IMG/VR virus record: IMGVR_UViG_3300050821_007115
Coordinates: 1 to 20,874 of that record
Origin: a virus
Reading direction: 5' to 3' (one strand)
Length of the DNA: 20,874 bases
The notes under the pieces were generated by a model. That model was not told the DNA's origin and made no database searches. It was given only the letters and a program-made list of their open reading frames with translations. This document shows positions 7,942 to 15,200 of this stretch, one piece after another. The position numbers and the translations under genes were made by a program. The first letter of the stretch is position 1. Every line of letters begins with the position of its first letter.

Positions 7942-8329
7942 TCATCCTCTTGCCTTGCGCTTCCGCTTCATCGAGAGCCGCATTGACTTTTTCCTGAGAC
8001 GCAGGCACCCATGCCACCCTCGGCCCAACGTCTCGCTTGCTGTAATCGCGGTATGCCTTGCGGGTTAGTTCATCAGCTAGCTTTGCCGGACGGCGACGAA
8101 AGCGCATCAGCTCCGCGATGGCCTCGCCCTCGGGGTCGGCAAGTTCGGGCGTCTCCTCGGCTTCTGCCTCTTCTTTGGGCGGCGGTACCCGGAAGATGGG
8201 CCCGCCTAGCCCGAGCGTAGCCAGCCGGTCAAGCAGGAGTTTGCGCTCGTCCTTCAACTCGCCGAGCTGAGTCGACAATAGAACGACAATCGCGTTGTGC
8301 GATCTTAGGGAGATCCAGGGTAGCTTCAT
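7931..8329 (-). CDS. Unknown small phage protein upstream of portal
   Basis: A 132 aa protein. The ATG at 8329 overlaps the stop of the LamG gene by one base (TAATG) and the 3' end overlaps the portal start by 11 bases. An N-terminal segment (IAVVLLSTQLGELKDERKLL) is hydrophobic then helical, followed by a Pro/Glu-rich linker (VPPPKEEAEAEETPE) and a basic helical C-terminus (RRRPAKLADELTRKAYRD). There is no enzyme motif. The slot just ahead of the portal is where terminase usually lies, but this protein is too small for the large subunit, lacks Walker motifs, and has no clear DNA-binding fold; a small-terminase role is only a guess. Confidence 0.6.
   Translation of the reverse strand: MKLPWISLRSHNAIVVLLSTQLGELKDERKLLLDRLATLGLGGPIFRVPPPKEEAEAEETPELADPEGEAIAELMRFRRRPAKLADELTRKAYRDYSKRDVGPRVAWVPASQEKVNAALDEAEAQGKRMNGN
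7946..7951 (-). promoter_or_regulatory. Portal ribosome binding site inside the preceding gene
   Basis: AAGAGG on the minus strand, four bases before the portal ATG at 7941 and embedded in the last codons of the preceding gene. It supports the ATG start and shows the overlap is deliberate. Confidence 0.55.
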
Positions 8330-9138
8330 TATGGCCCCGCCGTCTGAATTGCCGCGATCTGGCCGGTGGAGAGCACCCCGGAGAATATTTGTAGGTTACT
8401 CATCGAACCGGTGTAAGGCGTAGACCCGTCCACCCTATTACCGACGGTAATCGGGGCTCCACTAGCTGACGATCCGGTGAAAGTGTCATTTGTGGTCCCA
8501 AAAGGCTGTGCGATGCCGCTGATGTAAATAGTCACTCCACTAACATGTTGAGAACCGTCATAGGTAAGAATTACATTCTGGGGAGTCCCGAACGTTACTG
8601 AAGTTAAGGTCTGAACAATTATGTAATTGCCTGGATAGCTATTGATAAGGAAAAACGTGATCTGACCTACGCTGTCCTGAAGGCCAAGTTCCCACCCCGT
8701 AAAATTTGAGGATGATGGCAAAAGATTACCGACAAACGTCGATCCGTTGGCTGCTGGATTAACCCATATCGAGACAGAGAACGGTTTCGTTCCGTCGAAA
8801 TCAGTGATCGCCGTCTGCGCTGCAACTGCACTGGAGTTCGTACCGTTAAATATGGGCGATGGTACTCCCATGCCCGTGCCCCAGGTGATGTTCGAGGCCG
8901 TGATCGTGTTGGCGTTCGCGGTCGCATCGGCAAAGGTTGAGCCGGAGCCGTCGTGCATCAGCCATTGCTCGGGCAGGCCGAGAACTGGGCCGCCGCCGGT
9001 TCCGGGCACACCGCCACAACCGTTCTTGGGTTTCTGCGCAACCGGGCCGGGAATCCCCCCACATCCAACCTGCTGCGCGAGAACCGCGAGAGGGCAACAG
9101 AGCGCGGTAGCCAGGACAAAGAGAGAGAGCCTAGTCAA
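8329..9138 (-). CDS. Secreted LamG/concanavalin A-like lectin-domain protein
   Basis: A 269 aa protein. No ATG fits; the TTG at 9138, which overlaps the upstream stop by eight bases, gives a well-formed Sec signal peptide, MTRLSLFVLATALCCPLAVLA, with probable cleavage after residue 21. Residues 24-47 carry two copies of a GCGG[IV]PG motif (25-31 and 40-46). Residues about 58-265 show the LamG/concanavalin-like pattern: WLMHDGSGSTFADATAN, FSVSIWVNP, GWELGLQ, NVILTYDGS, GVTIYISG and ITVGNR followed by YTGSMSNLQIFSGVLS. Such domains bind carbohydrates or surface ligands and occur in phage decoration and tail proteins. The export signal is odd for a cytoplasmically assembled virion part; it may be an exported host-modifying or adhesion protein. 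It sits in the phage operon, upstream of the portal. Confidence 0.7.
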   Translation of the reverse strand: MTRLSLFVLATALCCPLAVLAQQVGCGGIPGPVAQKPKNGCGGVPGTGGGPVLGLPEQWLMHDGSGSTFADATANANTITASNITWGTGMGVPSPIFNGTNSSAVAAQTAITDFDGTKPFSVSIWVNPAANGSTFVGNLLPSSSNFTGWELGLQDSVGQITFFLINSYPGNYIIVQTLTSVTFGTPQNVILTYDGSQHVSGVTIYISGIAQPFGTTNDTFTGSSASGAPITVGNRVDGSTPYTGSMSNLQIFSGVLSTGQIAAIQTAGP

Positions 9139-9493
9139 ACTCTGTCACCCGCACGACCGTTGACGTCGCGCTCGCCGAACGCAAATTCGCAAGAAGCGTT
9201 GCTGCGAGGCTATACCCCCCGGAAGCATCTGCACCTCGGCCGATAATCAGGCCGTAGCCGTGGTTCTGCGGAATGGGGTCGCCCAGGACGATTGGCTCGG
9301 TTTGTGGCGCCACTTGATAGACCGTCGTGAATTTGGGCGTCTCGCCGTCGTCGAATTGATATGCGAGACCCTGTCCGACGCCAGCATTGGCGGAATAGTC
9401 CTCGAGGATTTCGACGCGCCGGGTTGGTTGCGTAGCGTAAACCGCCGTCCATGCCCCGCCGCTGCCGTTGATGTCAATGAGTCGTGTACGCAT
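9131..9493 (-). CDS. Unknown 120-residue beta-rich phage protein
   Basis: The ATG at 9493 directly follows the stop of the 58 aa gene (TAAATG). The protein begins MRTRLIDINGSGGAWTAVYA and contains RRVEILEDYSANAGVGQGL and VLGDPIPQNHGYGLIIGRG. It is small, beta-like and soluble, with no signal peptide or cysteines. Features such as 'RRVEI.ED' and a mid-protein loop suggest a small decoration, stabilising or tail protein, but I do not recognise a family. It overlaps the following LamG gene by eight bases and so is probably co-translated with it. Confidence 0.6.
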   Translation of the reverse strand: MRTRLIDINGSGGAWTAVYATQPTRRVEILEDYSANAGVGQGLAYQFDDGETPKFTTVYQVAPQTEPIVLGDPIPQNHGYGLIIGRGADASGGYSLAATLLANLRSASATSTVVRVTEFD

Positions 9494-9670
9494 TTACTTT
9501 TTCCTCAATTTCATCAAGGTCTCCGCTAGACGCGCCTTCTTGCCGAGCACGCCTGGGGCGTCGTCCTTCTCTTCGGCGTACTCGGCAGTCGTCTTGCCCT
9601 CATGTTTTGCCGCAGCGCTAGAGCTCCCGGGCTTCTTGATTGCTTTCTTGATCCAGTTTTTTGCTGCCAT
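9494..9670 (-). CDS. Short basic phage protein (KNWI..AIKKPG type)
   Basis: A 58 aa protein beginning MAAKNWIKKAIKKPGSSSAA and ending RLAETLMKLRKK. The ATG at 9670 overlaps the stop of the lipoprotein gene by one base (TGATG), and its TAA touches the next ATG. The opening, a NWI/NFI-type segment then AIKxPG, recurs in small proteins of many tailed phages, whose role is not established. It is strongly basic (many Lys), suggesting nucleic-acid contact or binding within the virion. The reading frame fits its neighbours exactly, so I regard it as real despite its size. Confidence 0.7.
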   Translation of the reverse strand: MAAKNWIKKAIKKPGSSSAAAKHEGKTTAEYAEEKDDAPGVLGKKARLAETLMKLRKK

Positions 9671-9996
9671 CAGATCACGCTTTCCTGTTGCAAGGTGTTG
9701 TCGAGGGCAACCAGGATGCCCCAGTCTTTTCTTAAAAGGTCTACGTCTTCCACGAAGATCGCCTCATTCGTCTCGTCCTGGATCGCCAAGAGATCGCGCC
9801 CAACCGCAAGCAATTCGGGCTGCTCATATCGCGAGATCGGGTCCACCGCGTAGTTCGGAAACGCCTGCGTGATCGTGTGAGCCCACGACTTCGCGCTTTC
9901 GATTACGTCGGGAGCCACGGGAGCCTTGACAGCAACACGCATGGAGCAGCCGGTAAGCACTAACAGGTAGGCGAGAAGGAACACGCGGTGAGTCAT
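9670..9996 (-). CDS. Small lipoprotein in the lysis/envelope cluster
   Basis: A 108 aa protein. The start is ATG 9996, which overlaps the stop of the YiiX-like gene by four bases (ATGA). It begins MTHRVFLLAYLLVLTGCSM: a short basic n-region, a hydrophobic core and a lipobox LTGC with the lipidated Cys at position 17. The mature part is acidic and helical (LAVGRDLLAIQDETNEA). Phage outer-membrane lipoproteins near endolysins are often Rz1-type spanins, but those are usually short and Pro-rich, which this is not, so spanin is only one option; a superinfection-exclusion lipoprotein is another. No partner inner-membrane spanin is obvious except the TM/coiled-coil protein at 12020-12292. Confidence 0.65.
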   Translation of the reverse strand: MTHRVFLLAYLLVLTGCSMRVAVKAPVAPDVIESAKSWAHTITQAFPNYAVDPISRYEQPELLAVGRDLLAIQDETNEAIFVEDVDLLRKDWGILVALDNTLQQESVI

Positions 9997-10577
9997 AGAC
10001 TCGCCTTTGCCAAAGAGCATTTTGCCGCCACGGATGGATCGCACCATACCTGCTCCGGAGTCGCCATGATCGGGCCCGATGTGACAATGGGGTAGGGCGT
10101 AGCGCGGGTCATCAATTGCTGCAGCCCAGAACAGTACAGCTCTTTCTTCGGGTTATCGATCGGGAAGAACTTTAAAAGCTTGTGCGCGGCGAAGGTGACT
10201 TCGCTCTGCCAGTCATAGGTGTCATCCAAGACGGCAAATCCGGATTCGAGTTCGGCTTCTATTTGATCCGCCGTAAGCCTTGGCCGGGACGCCAGCGCAA
10301 GGCCTCCCTTGTATCCAGGCACATAATCGCTCAACAGCCCAACGTGGACGCCCTTATCGATGGTCGCTTCGAGGGTGAGCCAGGGAGAAAAAACCCAGGG
10401 CCTCCACGCCATCAAGACGTGCGAGAATGGCGAGTTCGTCTCCTTCTCGATGGGTTCCGAAATTCCATCGGCTCCCGAGCAAAAGACAAGATCGCCTTGT
10501 TGCACCGCGGCGAGAAACGCGGTTGCGTCAACCTTCGGAATCGAGGATGAGGCTATGCTTGCGATGTGTTCGGCCAT
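9993..10577 (-). CDS. YiiX-like permuted papain-fold (NlpC/P60 superfamily) hydrolase
   Basis: A 194 aa protein. I choose ATG 10577 (MAEHIASIAS), with GGGGGA just upstream; a TTG twelve codons earlier is weaker. The gene overlaps the preceding one by 25 bases. Motifs match the YiiX/YebB family: GDLVFCSG at 28-35, SPFSHVLMAW with His53, LEATIDKGVHVGLLSDY at 69-85, and LYCSGL with Cys149. In this circularly permuted papain fold the His comes first and the Cys last, and Cys149/His53 would be the catalytic pair. Known relatives act on peptidoglycan or on lipid/amide bonds. In a cluster with a muramidase and a lipoprotein, peptidoglycan cleavage during lysis or entry is the likely job, but the substrate is unproven. 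No signal peptide is visible. Confidence 0.7.
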   Translation of the reverse strand: MAEHIASIASSSIPKVDATAFLAAVQQGDLVFCSGADGISEPIEKETNSPFSHVLMAWRPWVFSPWLTLEATIDKGVHVGLLSDYVPGYKGGLALASRPRLTADQIEAELESGFAVLDDTYDWQSEVTFAAHKLLKFFPIDNPKKELYCSGLQQLMTRATPYPIVTSGPIMATPEQVWCDPSVAAKCSLAKASL

Positions 10578-10852
10578 TGGTCCCCCACTTTGGTCGTACT
10601 CCAAACTTCCCAATTCACGTAGATTTCCTTTTTGACCCTGGTGCCGCGCTTGTCGAGGCCCTTAACTGTCACAGACCAAGCCTCGAAATCCTGCGCCTGA
10701 CCCACCTGGACCAAGCGTTCATTCCTTCCGCTTCCGATCGCGGCAAGGTGGGAACCTTGGGGCTGCGGCAGATAGTGGTTGGTCGCGATAACGACTCCGC
10801 TCACAACCTCATCGGCCCTGAAAAAAGAGAGAACCCTTGACCAGAGAGACAT
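10553..10852 (-). CDS. Unknown 99-residue phage protein
   Basis: The ATG at 10852 overlaps the stop of the preceding gene by one base (TAATG). The protein begins MSLWSRVLSFFRADEVV, an amphipathic or short membrane-associated helix. The rest looks like a small beta-rich soluble domain (WSVTVKGLDKRGTRVKKEIY). No catalytic motif or cysteine is visible. It lies between the lysis genes and the YiiX-like hydrolase and overlaps the latter by 25 bases. I do not recognise it. Confidence 0.55.
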   Translation of the reverse strand: MSLWSRVLSFFRADEVVSGVVIATNHYLPQPQGSHLAAIGSGRNERLVQVGQAQDFEAWSVTVKGLDKRGTRVKKEIYVNWEVWSTTKVGDQWPNTSQA

Positions 10853-11265
10853 TAGCTTGCTGGCGGTACCGGAGCTGCGGTGATTTTGTTGATATTCCCG
10901 AGAGCAGTAGCTCCGAGGACGACGGTCTCGACATCGGCCTGGGCATTGCTCAAGCTAGCCTGCGCCAAAAAGAGGGCGATTTCAGGCCCCCACAGGGCTA
11001 CGATCTTGGCAACCTTCTCCGCGTAGGGAACAGTAGACTCCCCGATTGCTGGCTCTTGGCTTTCAATCGCCGCAAGACCCTTCTGGGCAAGTGATACGGC
11101 TGCCATGTATGGCGTGTAGATTTGCGCCGGCAGCACCTTCTGTAGAAACGGCTGTTCTGCCACGCTCAGGTTCACGGCCGCGTTGAGCGTGCCCTGGAAA
11201 ATCTTGGCAATATCCGTGAAGACGGTCTCAAGCTTGTCCTTTTTGACTACGGGCGCGGTGCTCAT
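10852..11265 (-). CDS. Unknown Ala-rich helical phage protein
   Basis: A 137 aa protein, starting MSTAPVVKKDKLETVFTDIA at ATG 11265, with a strong AGGAGG seven bases upstream. It is almost entirely helical and Ala/Val rich, with a hydrophobic stretch (KIVALWGPEIALFLAQASL) that is moderately hydrophobic but broken by charged and polar residues, and a Pro-rich tail. It may be a membrane-associated or packing protein of the lysis group or a virion component. I do not recognise the family. Confidence 0.6.
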   Translation of the reverse strand: MSTAPVVKKDKLETVFTDIAKIFQGTLNAAVNLSVAEQPFLQKVLPAQIYTPYMAAVSLAQKGLAAIESQEPAIGESTVPYAEKVAKIVALWGPEIALFLAQASLSNAQADVETVVLGATALGNINKITAAPVPPAS

Positions 11266-11272
11266 AATCTTG

Positions 11273-11278
11273 CCTCCT
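11273..11278 (-). promoter_or_regulatory. Strong ribosome binding site for the Ala-rich gene
   Basis: AGGAGG, the full anti-16S consensus core, seven bases before the ATG at 11265. It is one of the strongest in the block and lies in one of its few intergenic spaces (11266-11279). Confidence 0.7.
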
Positions 11279-11279
11279 G

Positions 11280-11504
11280 TTACGATTTTGGGGAGTCGAC
11301 AACCGTCGCGCTCGGCGCGTTGGCGATCGTGCTCTCGTGTGATTGCTTGACGCCGTTGGTAAATGCCATCGTGCCGGCTCCGATAATGCCGGAGCCTATG
11401 TCATCCACAATGCCGAAGTGCTTGCACAGCAGCACCATTCCACATCCCGCGAGAATCAGCAGGAAGGCCCATGTCTGATCTGTTATGTCAACCGGCTTGT
11501 TCAT
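11280..11504 (-). CDS. Small membrane protein, candidate holin
   Basis: A 74 aa protein. The ATG at 11504 directly follows the endolysin TAG, and GGAGG lies at 11510-11514 inside the endolysin's last codons. Residues 11-30 (TWAFLLILAGCGMVLLCKHF) form a membrane helix; residues about 35-50 (DIGSGIIGAGTMAF) could form a second, weaker one. The C-terminal tail is hydrophilic. Size, one to two membrane segments and position beside a muramidase fit a holin, which times lysis by opening the inner membrane. No holin family was recognised, so this is by context. Confidence 0.6.
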   Translation of the reverse strand: MNKPVDITDQTWAFLLILAGCGMVLLCKHFGIVDDIGSGIIGAGTMAFTNGVKQSHESTIANAPSATVVDSPKS

Positions 11505-12020
11505 CTATGCCTCCGCCCTGGCCAACCATCCGGCGCGATACTCTTCAAGGCTTGGGTTGGCCGCGATCAAATTGTTGTAGTGCTGCACTGCTTCATTCTT
11601 CAGGAGCCCCAGCACGGCTTCCGGGTCGCTCACGTCCAATGCATGGAGCGTCAGGGGGCCAATGCGTCCATCGCCGCTGACATGCAACGCATCCTGCAGC
11701 ATCTTGGCTACAGTAACCACGCCACAGTTGACGCCAATCGAAAGCAGCTTATCCGCGATGTCTTGATTCGTGATATCCGCGATGCAGAGCGGATCCGCAT
11801 ACTCTTTCGTGTAGATCGATTCCGCGATCTTCAGTGCGGCCACCGAGCCCATCGAGCCGTAAAACAGGCAGTTACTCAAATCCTGGTGATACTGCTGATC
11901 GATGCCGAATCGCGTCAGCCACGTATTTCCGTCAGCGTCCCTGCGACTCGTGATGACTCCCGCTAGGGTTGAGTCTTCAAACCGGAGAACGTAGTCGATG
12001 GCCTGCTTTACGTTTGCCAT
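11505..12020 (-). CDS. Endolysin, GH108-type muramidase with C-terminal peptidoglycan-binding domain
   Basis: A 171 aa protein starting MANVKQAIDYVLRFEDSTL at ATG 12020, which overlaps the upstream stop by one base (TGATG); a longer reading from 12077 would overlap the upstream gene and lacks support. Glu15 in RFEDSTLAG, then DADGNTWLTRFGID (28-41), corresponds to the GH108 signature (catalytic Glu, loop, TxxGI). From about 95 to 168, a PG_binding_3-like domain is visible: GDGRIGPLTL, then the NPSLEEYRAGWLARA ending typical of this family. GH108 enzymes cleave the N-acetylmuramic acid to N-acetylglucosamine glycan bond of peptidoglycan. There is no signal peptide, so release would need the holin. 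Confidence 0.85.
   Translation of the reverse strand: MANVKQAIDYVLRFEDSTLAGVITSRRDADGNTWLTRFGIDQQYHQDLSNCLFYGSMGSVAALKIAESIYTKEYADPLCIADITNQDIADKLLSIGVNCGVVTVAKMLQDALHVSGDGRIGPLTLHALDVSDPEAVLGLLKNEAVQHYNNLIAANPSLEEYRAGWLARAEA
11510..11514 (-). promoter_or_regulatory. Ribosome binding site for the holin candidate, inside the endolysin gene
   Basis: GGAGG five bases before the ATG at 11504, formed by the endolysin's final codons. It ties the translation of the two lysis genes together. Confidence 0.6.
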
Positions 12021-12292
12021 CAATGAACCTGTGGCTGCCCCGTTACGCGCGCCGCAGCATTGTAGCCATCCTTCCATTCGTTGAACCGGCCGAGGTGCAC
12101 TTCATGATCCGTCAGTGTCTCGCCGTGCGCCCTCAGCGTCTCATCATGCCCATCAATGCGCTTGCTGGCTTCGCCAAGTTTCTCTGTGAGGCGTCCAGAC
12201 GTGAATGCCACGCCAATAAGCGTGGCGAAGACGCCAAGCAGAGAGCAGACTGCAGCCACCGCGGCCCAATTGAACGTGATCTCTGTCCCCAT
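12020..12292 (-). CDS. Membrane-anchored coiled-coil protein, candidate lysis accessory
   Basis: A 90 aa protein with ATG at 12292 in a TGATG overlap with the fibre gene stop. Residues 9-31 (WAAVAAVCSLLGVFATLIG) form one membrane helix near the N-terminus. Residues 33-75 are a hydrophilic helix with repeated RIDGHDETLRAHGETL and LTDHEVHLGRF segments, a likely coiled coil. One N-terminal helix plus a long helical tail is the layout of an inner-membrane spanin or of some small holin/antiholin proteins. It directly precedes the endolysin and shares its junction, which supports a lysis role. The exact class cannot be decided from sequence alone. Confidence 0.6.
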   Translation of the reverse strand: MGTEITFNWAAVAAVCSLLGVFATLIGVAFTSGRLTEKLGEASKRIDGHDETLRAHGETLTDHEVHLGRFNEWKDGYNAAARVTGQPQVH

Positions 12293-15200
12293 CAGTAGGC
12301 GCTCAACGCCGCTCGCTTTACCGTGCCCGAGGCCGTACAGATGTAGAGATAGCTGCTATCCGAACCCAGGAAAGCGCCCGGCATGCAAGGCGCGTTATCG
12401 GCCGGCGTGTTGACCGGCAAGGTGATGTTGTTCGCAATCGGCGTGAAAACCAGATATGCCATCTCCACCGTGGTATCTAGAGCTGAGTTGTGAAGAACCA
12501 GCTGCAAATCGCACGTCGAGGCATTGGTGAAATCTACCAAGGCGGACCCTTGCGCCCAGGACGTCGTAAGCGAGGGATTCAAGATAAGAACCGAGCCACC
12601 ACCCGAGCAAGCTCCAGAGCCGCCGTTGACGGCATCCAACTCGAAATAGAAGCTGGTTGCGACAGTGCCCTTGAACGCATAGTGGACAATGTACTTGCCC
12701 GGTGCGATCTTCTGGTCGGGTCCTATCGCCAGGCGGCTGTTCTGGTTGAAGCCGATGGACGAGCACCCTTGCCCGGGAGAAAGATCACACGATGCATAAC
12801 TGTGACTTACCGGCGCGGTATCGTCAAAGGTCCAATTACCCATTGGGAATTGATCCGGGAAGAGAATGGCCGAGTTCCCGCTGACGTATTCCGGCCCTGC
12901 CAGATCATTTCCAGTGGCGAACATCTCGGCTGTTTGGCCGGTGACGGGGGCGAGGTTATTACCTGCGACAAGGGCACCGAATGGACCGACCGGCCCGTCC
13001 GTATGACCAGACATTGACCCATTTGGGCCATAGTTGAGTAGCGCCCCGTCTCCGTAGATATTGCTGACGCCCCCCAAGCCCGCATTCTGCACGAACTGCA
13101 TCGTCGTGGCTGTGCCATAGTTGATGATCGGCGTTGCGCCGAGCCCAACTATTTCGCTGGCAGCAAAGGTATTGTCGCCGCCCTCAATGAATGTCGTACC
13201 GCCGCCAAACGAAAACCCGGCACCGTAAGAACATTTGCCGCAGTTCAGCTCAAAATCGGGCTGCGATCCGGACTGCGAGCCCTCTTCAGCCTCGATGTAC
13301 CAGTTATCGAAGTGGCTGACTGTGTTGTCGCTGCCGCCACCGCCGGATTTGTCGTCGTAGGTTCCGCCCCATGTCCAACCAGCCCCACAGCCCACAACCC
13401 CTAGTGGTTGAGTTGGATTAGAGGTTCCAGTCTCTCCGCCGTTCTGGCAGAAGGTAAGGAAATTGGTTTTTATGTCGTTCTGCGCTTCGATAAACTCAGT
13501 ATCGTATCCCGCTGATTGTATCGCTATGTTGTCCCAGTTCGATCCGTTGGCTGTGGGATATCCAGATCCGAACATGCCATAGACGTTGATTGAGGGTGTT
13601 CCTTCAAAGATGCCGAATTGCGGGTTCAGTATGCGGATATTTGAAAACTTAGATTTAAATGTCGAGGTGGCGATATACATTCCAGCGGTCGCGTTGCCAG
13701 CCTGAAATGCATTCGGGCCGCCCTCCACCCCTCCGCCGTTACCCGCCGTGAAATCTGGAAGCGTCATAACAATATCGTGCATGTCCCCAAACGACAGAGC
13801 CCCGTTGCTGGGCCAGTCGACGCCGTTAAAGACAGGCTGCGCCCACGCCGCATTGCCGATATTCCATGCCGGGAAATAAACCGCGTTGGCTGGAGTCACG
13901 CCCGCGTTGATCGAGGGGGTAACAGGCCAGGGCCATGTCGGCTGGAACGGATTGAGGGGCACAATAGCAGCGCCAACCGAATGTGCCGCAGCCGTAGTGC
14001 CGTTTTGCGCTCTTCCTGTAAGGCTGATGGTAGGCGCGGCTCCGGCTGTCGCGGGGTAGTTACTCGTTCCAAAATAAGAAAACTGCTCTCCGTCGATCTG
14101 CACCAGTCCATACGGAGCGACATTCGAGCCGGTGCCTGCCGGGTTGGGCGTTGACGGCGGCGTGATTGGATTAGCTAGGGTGATTACAAGAGGGAGAGCT
14201 GGAGCGGTTGCGCTTCCGCTCTCCTCCTGGGGTGCGATTGTGCCGCTCGCAAATCCGTCAATGGTGAATGTACCCGAAGTTGTACCCGAAACGGTCGCAA
14301 TCGAAGCTGATCCGTTAAAGACCCCGCCACCATTCGTCGTGTTGGAAATCGTTACAACCTGCCCCACCACTGGTGGATTGCCAGAGGTCAGCGTAAAGGT
14401 GTAAGCGCCTACCGTGCCAGACTGCGATGTCGCAGTAATCGCCATGACTGTCGGCGCAAAAGAACGTGTCGACGAGATCGCCGTCTCTATCTCTTGCACC
14501 GCTGTTCCAGAGGCTGTAGAGCTTGGGGCTGCACCCGCCATCCATTCTTGCTGCGTTTGCGATCCGCTCACCGGATAGGCATTCGCAAGAACTACGGTCG
14601 AGCCCGACACACTGCTAACAGTCGTAACAAACACGCCGGTCGAGGCGTAAGGGAAGACGATTTGCTGTCCGACGACTGGGACCGTGGCCGAGGTAATTGT
14701 GATGCTTGTGGTGCCATTGGTCGAGGCTACGCCGTTGATTGCGCCGGTATTGTTCGGGCCGCTACCGATGATCCATCCGGGACCAAGGGGATAATTCGCC
14801 CAAACCGTGAAGATGCCTTCGGGGCGATACGTCGCGGCATGCTGCGTGACGGTTCCCGAAGGATTGACATCCTGCCAAGGCTTCGATGCATTGATGCGCG
14901 GGTCGATCTCCCACTTCATGTCGTGAATCTGCATGCCGGGAGACATGCCCTGATAGCCGCTCTGCGACGGGTCCATACCGGCAAACACGTCATCGCCAGC
15001 TAGGCCGGTGACTAGGGATCTGGTGGCGCTTTGACCGTGGAAGCTCTGCCCCCAAACCGCAATCGTATCCGACCAGCAATTTCCGACTGGAAATGCTATG
15101 GGGCGCTGATAACTGAAATGACCGAAAGCCGAAGCGATGGCTGCATCGTCGCGGTGGCCGATATTAACCGAGTATTGCGACACCGTGAACGGCGCATTGG

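Noticed and set aside
11343-11966. Plus-strand open frame of about 207 codons opposite the endolysin
   Set aside because: The opposite strand carries a recognisable GH108 endolysin and a holin-like gene; this frame lacks family features.
12020-12077. Longer endolysin start at 12077
   Set aside because: The added residues overlap the upstream gene and are unlike the family; ATG 12020 forms a TGATG junction and starts exactly at the GH108 domain.
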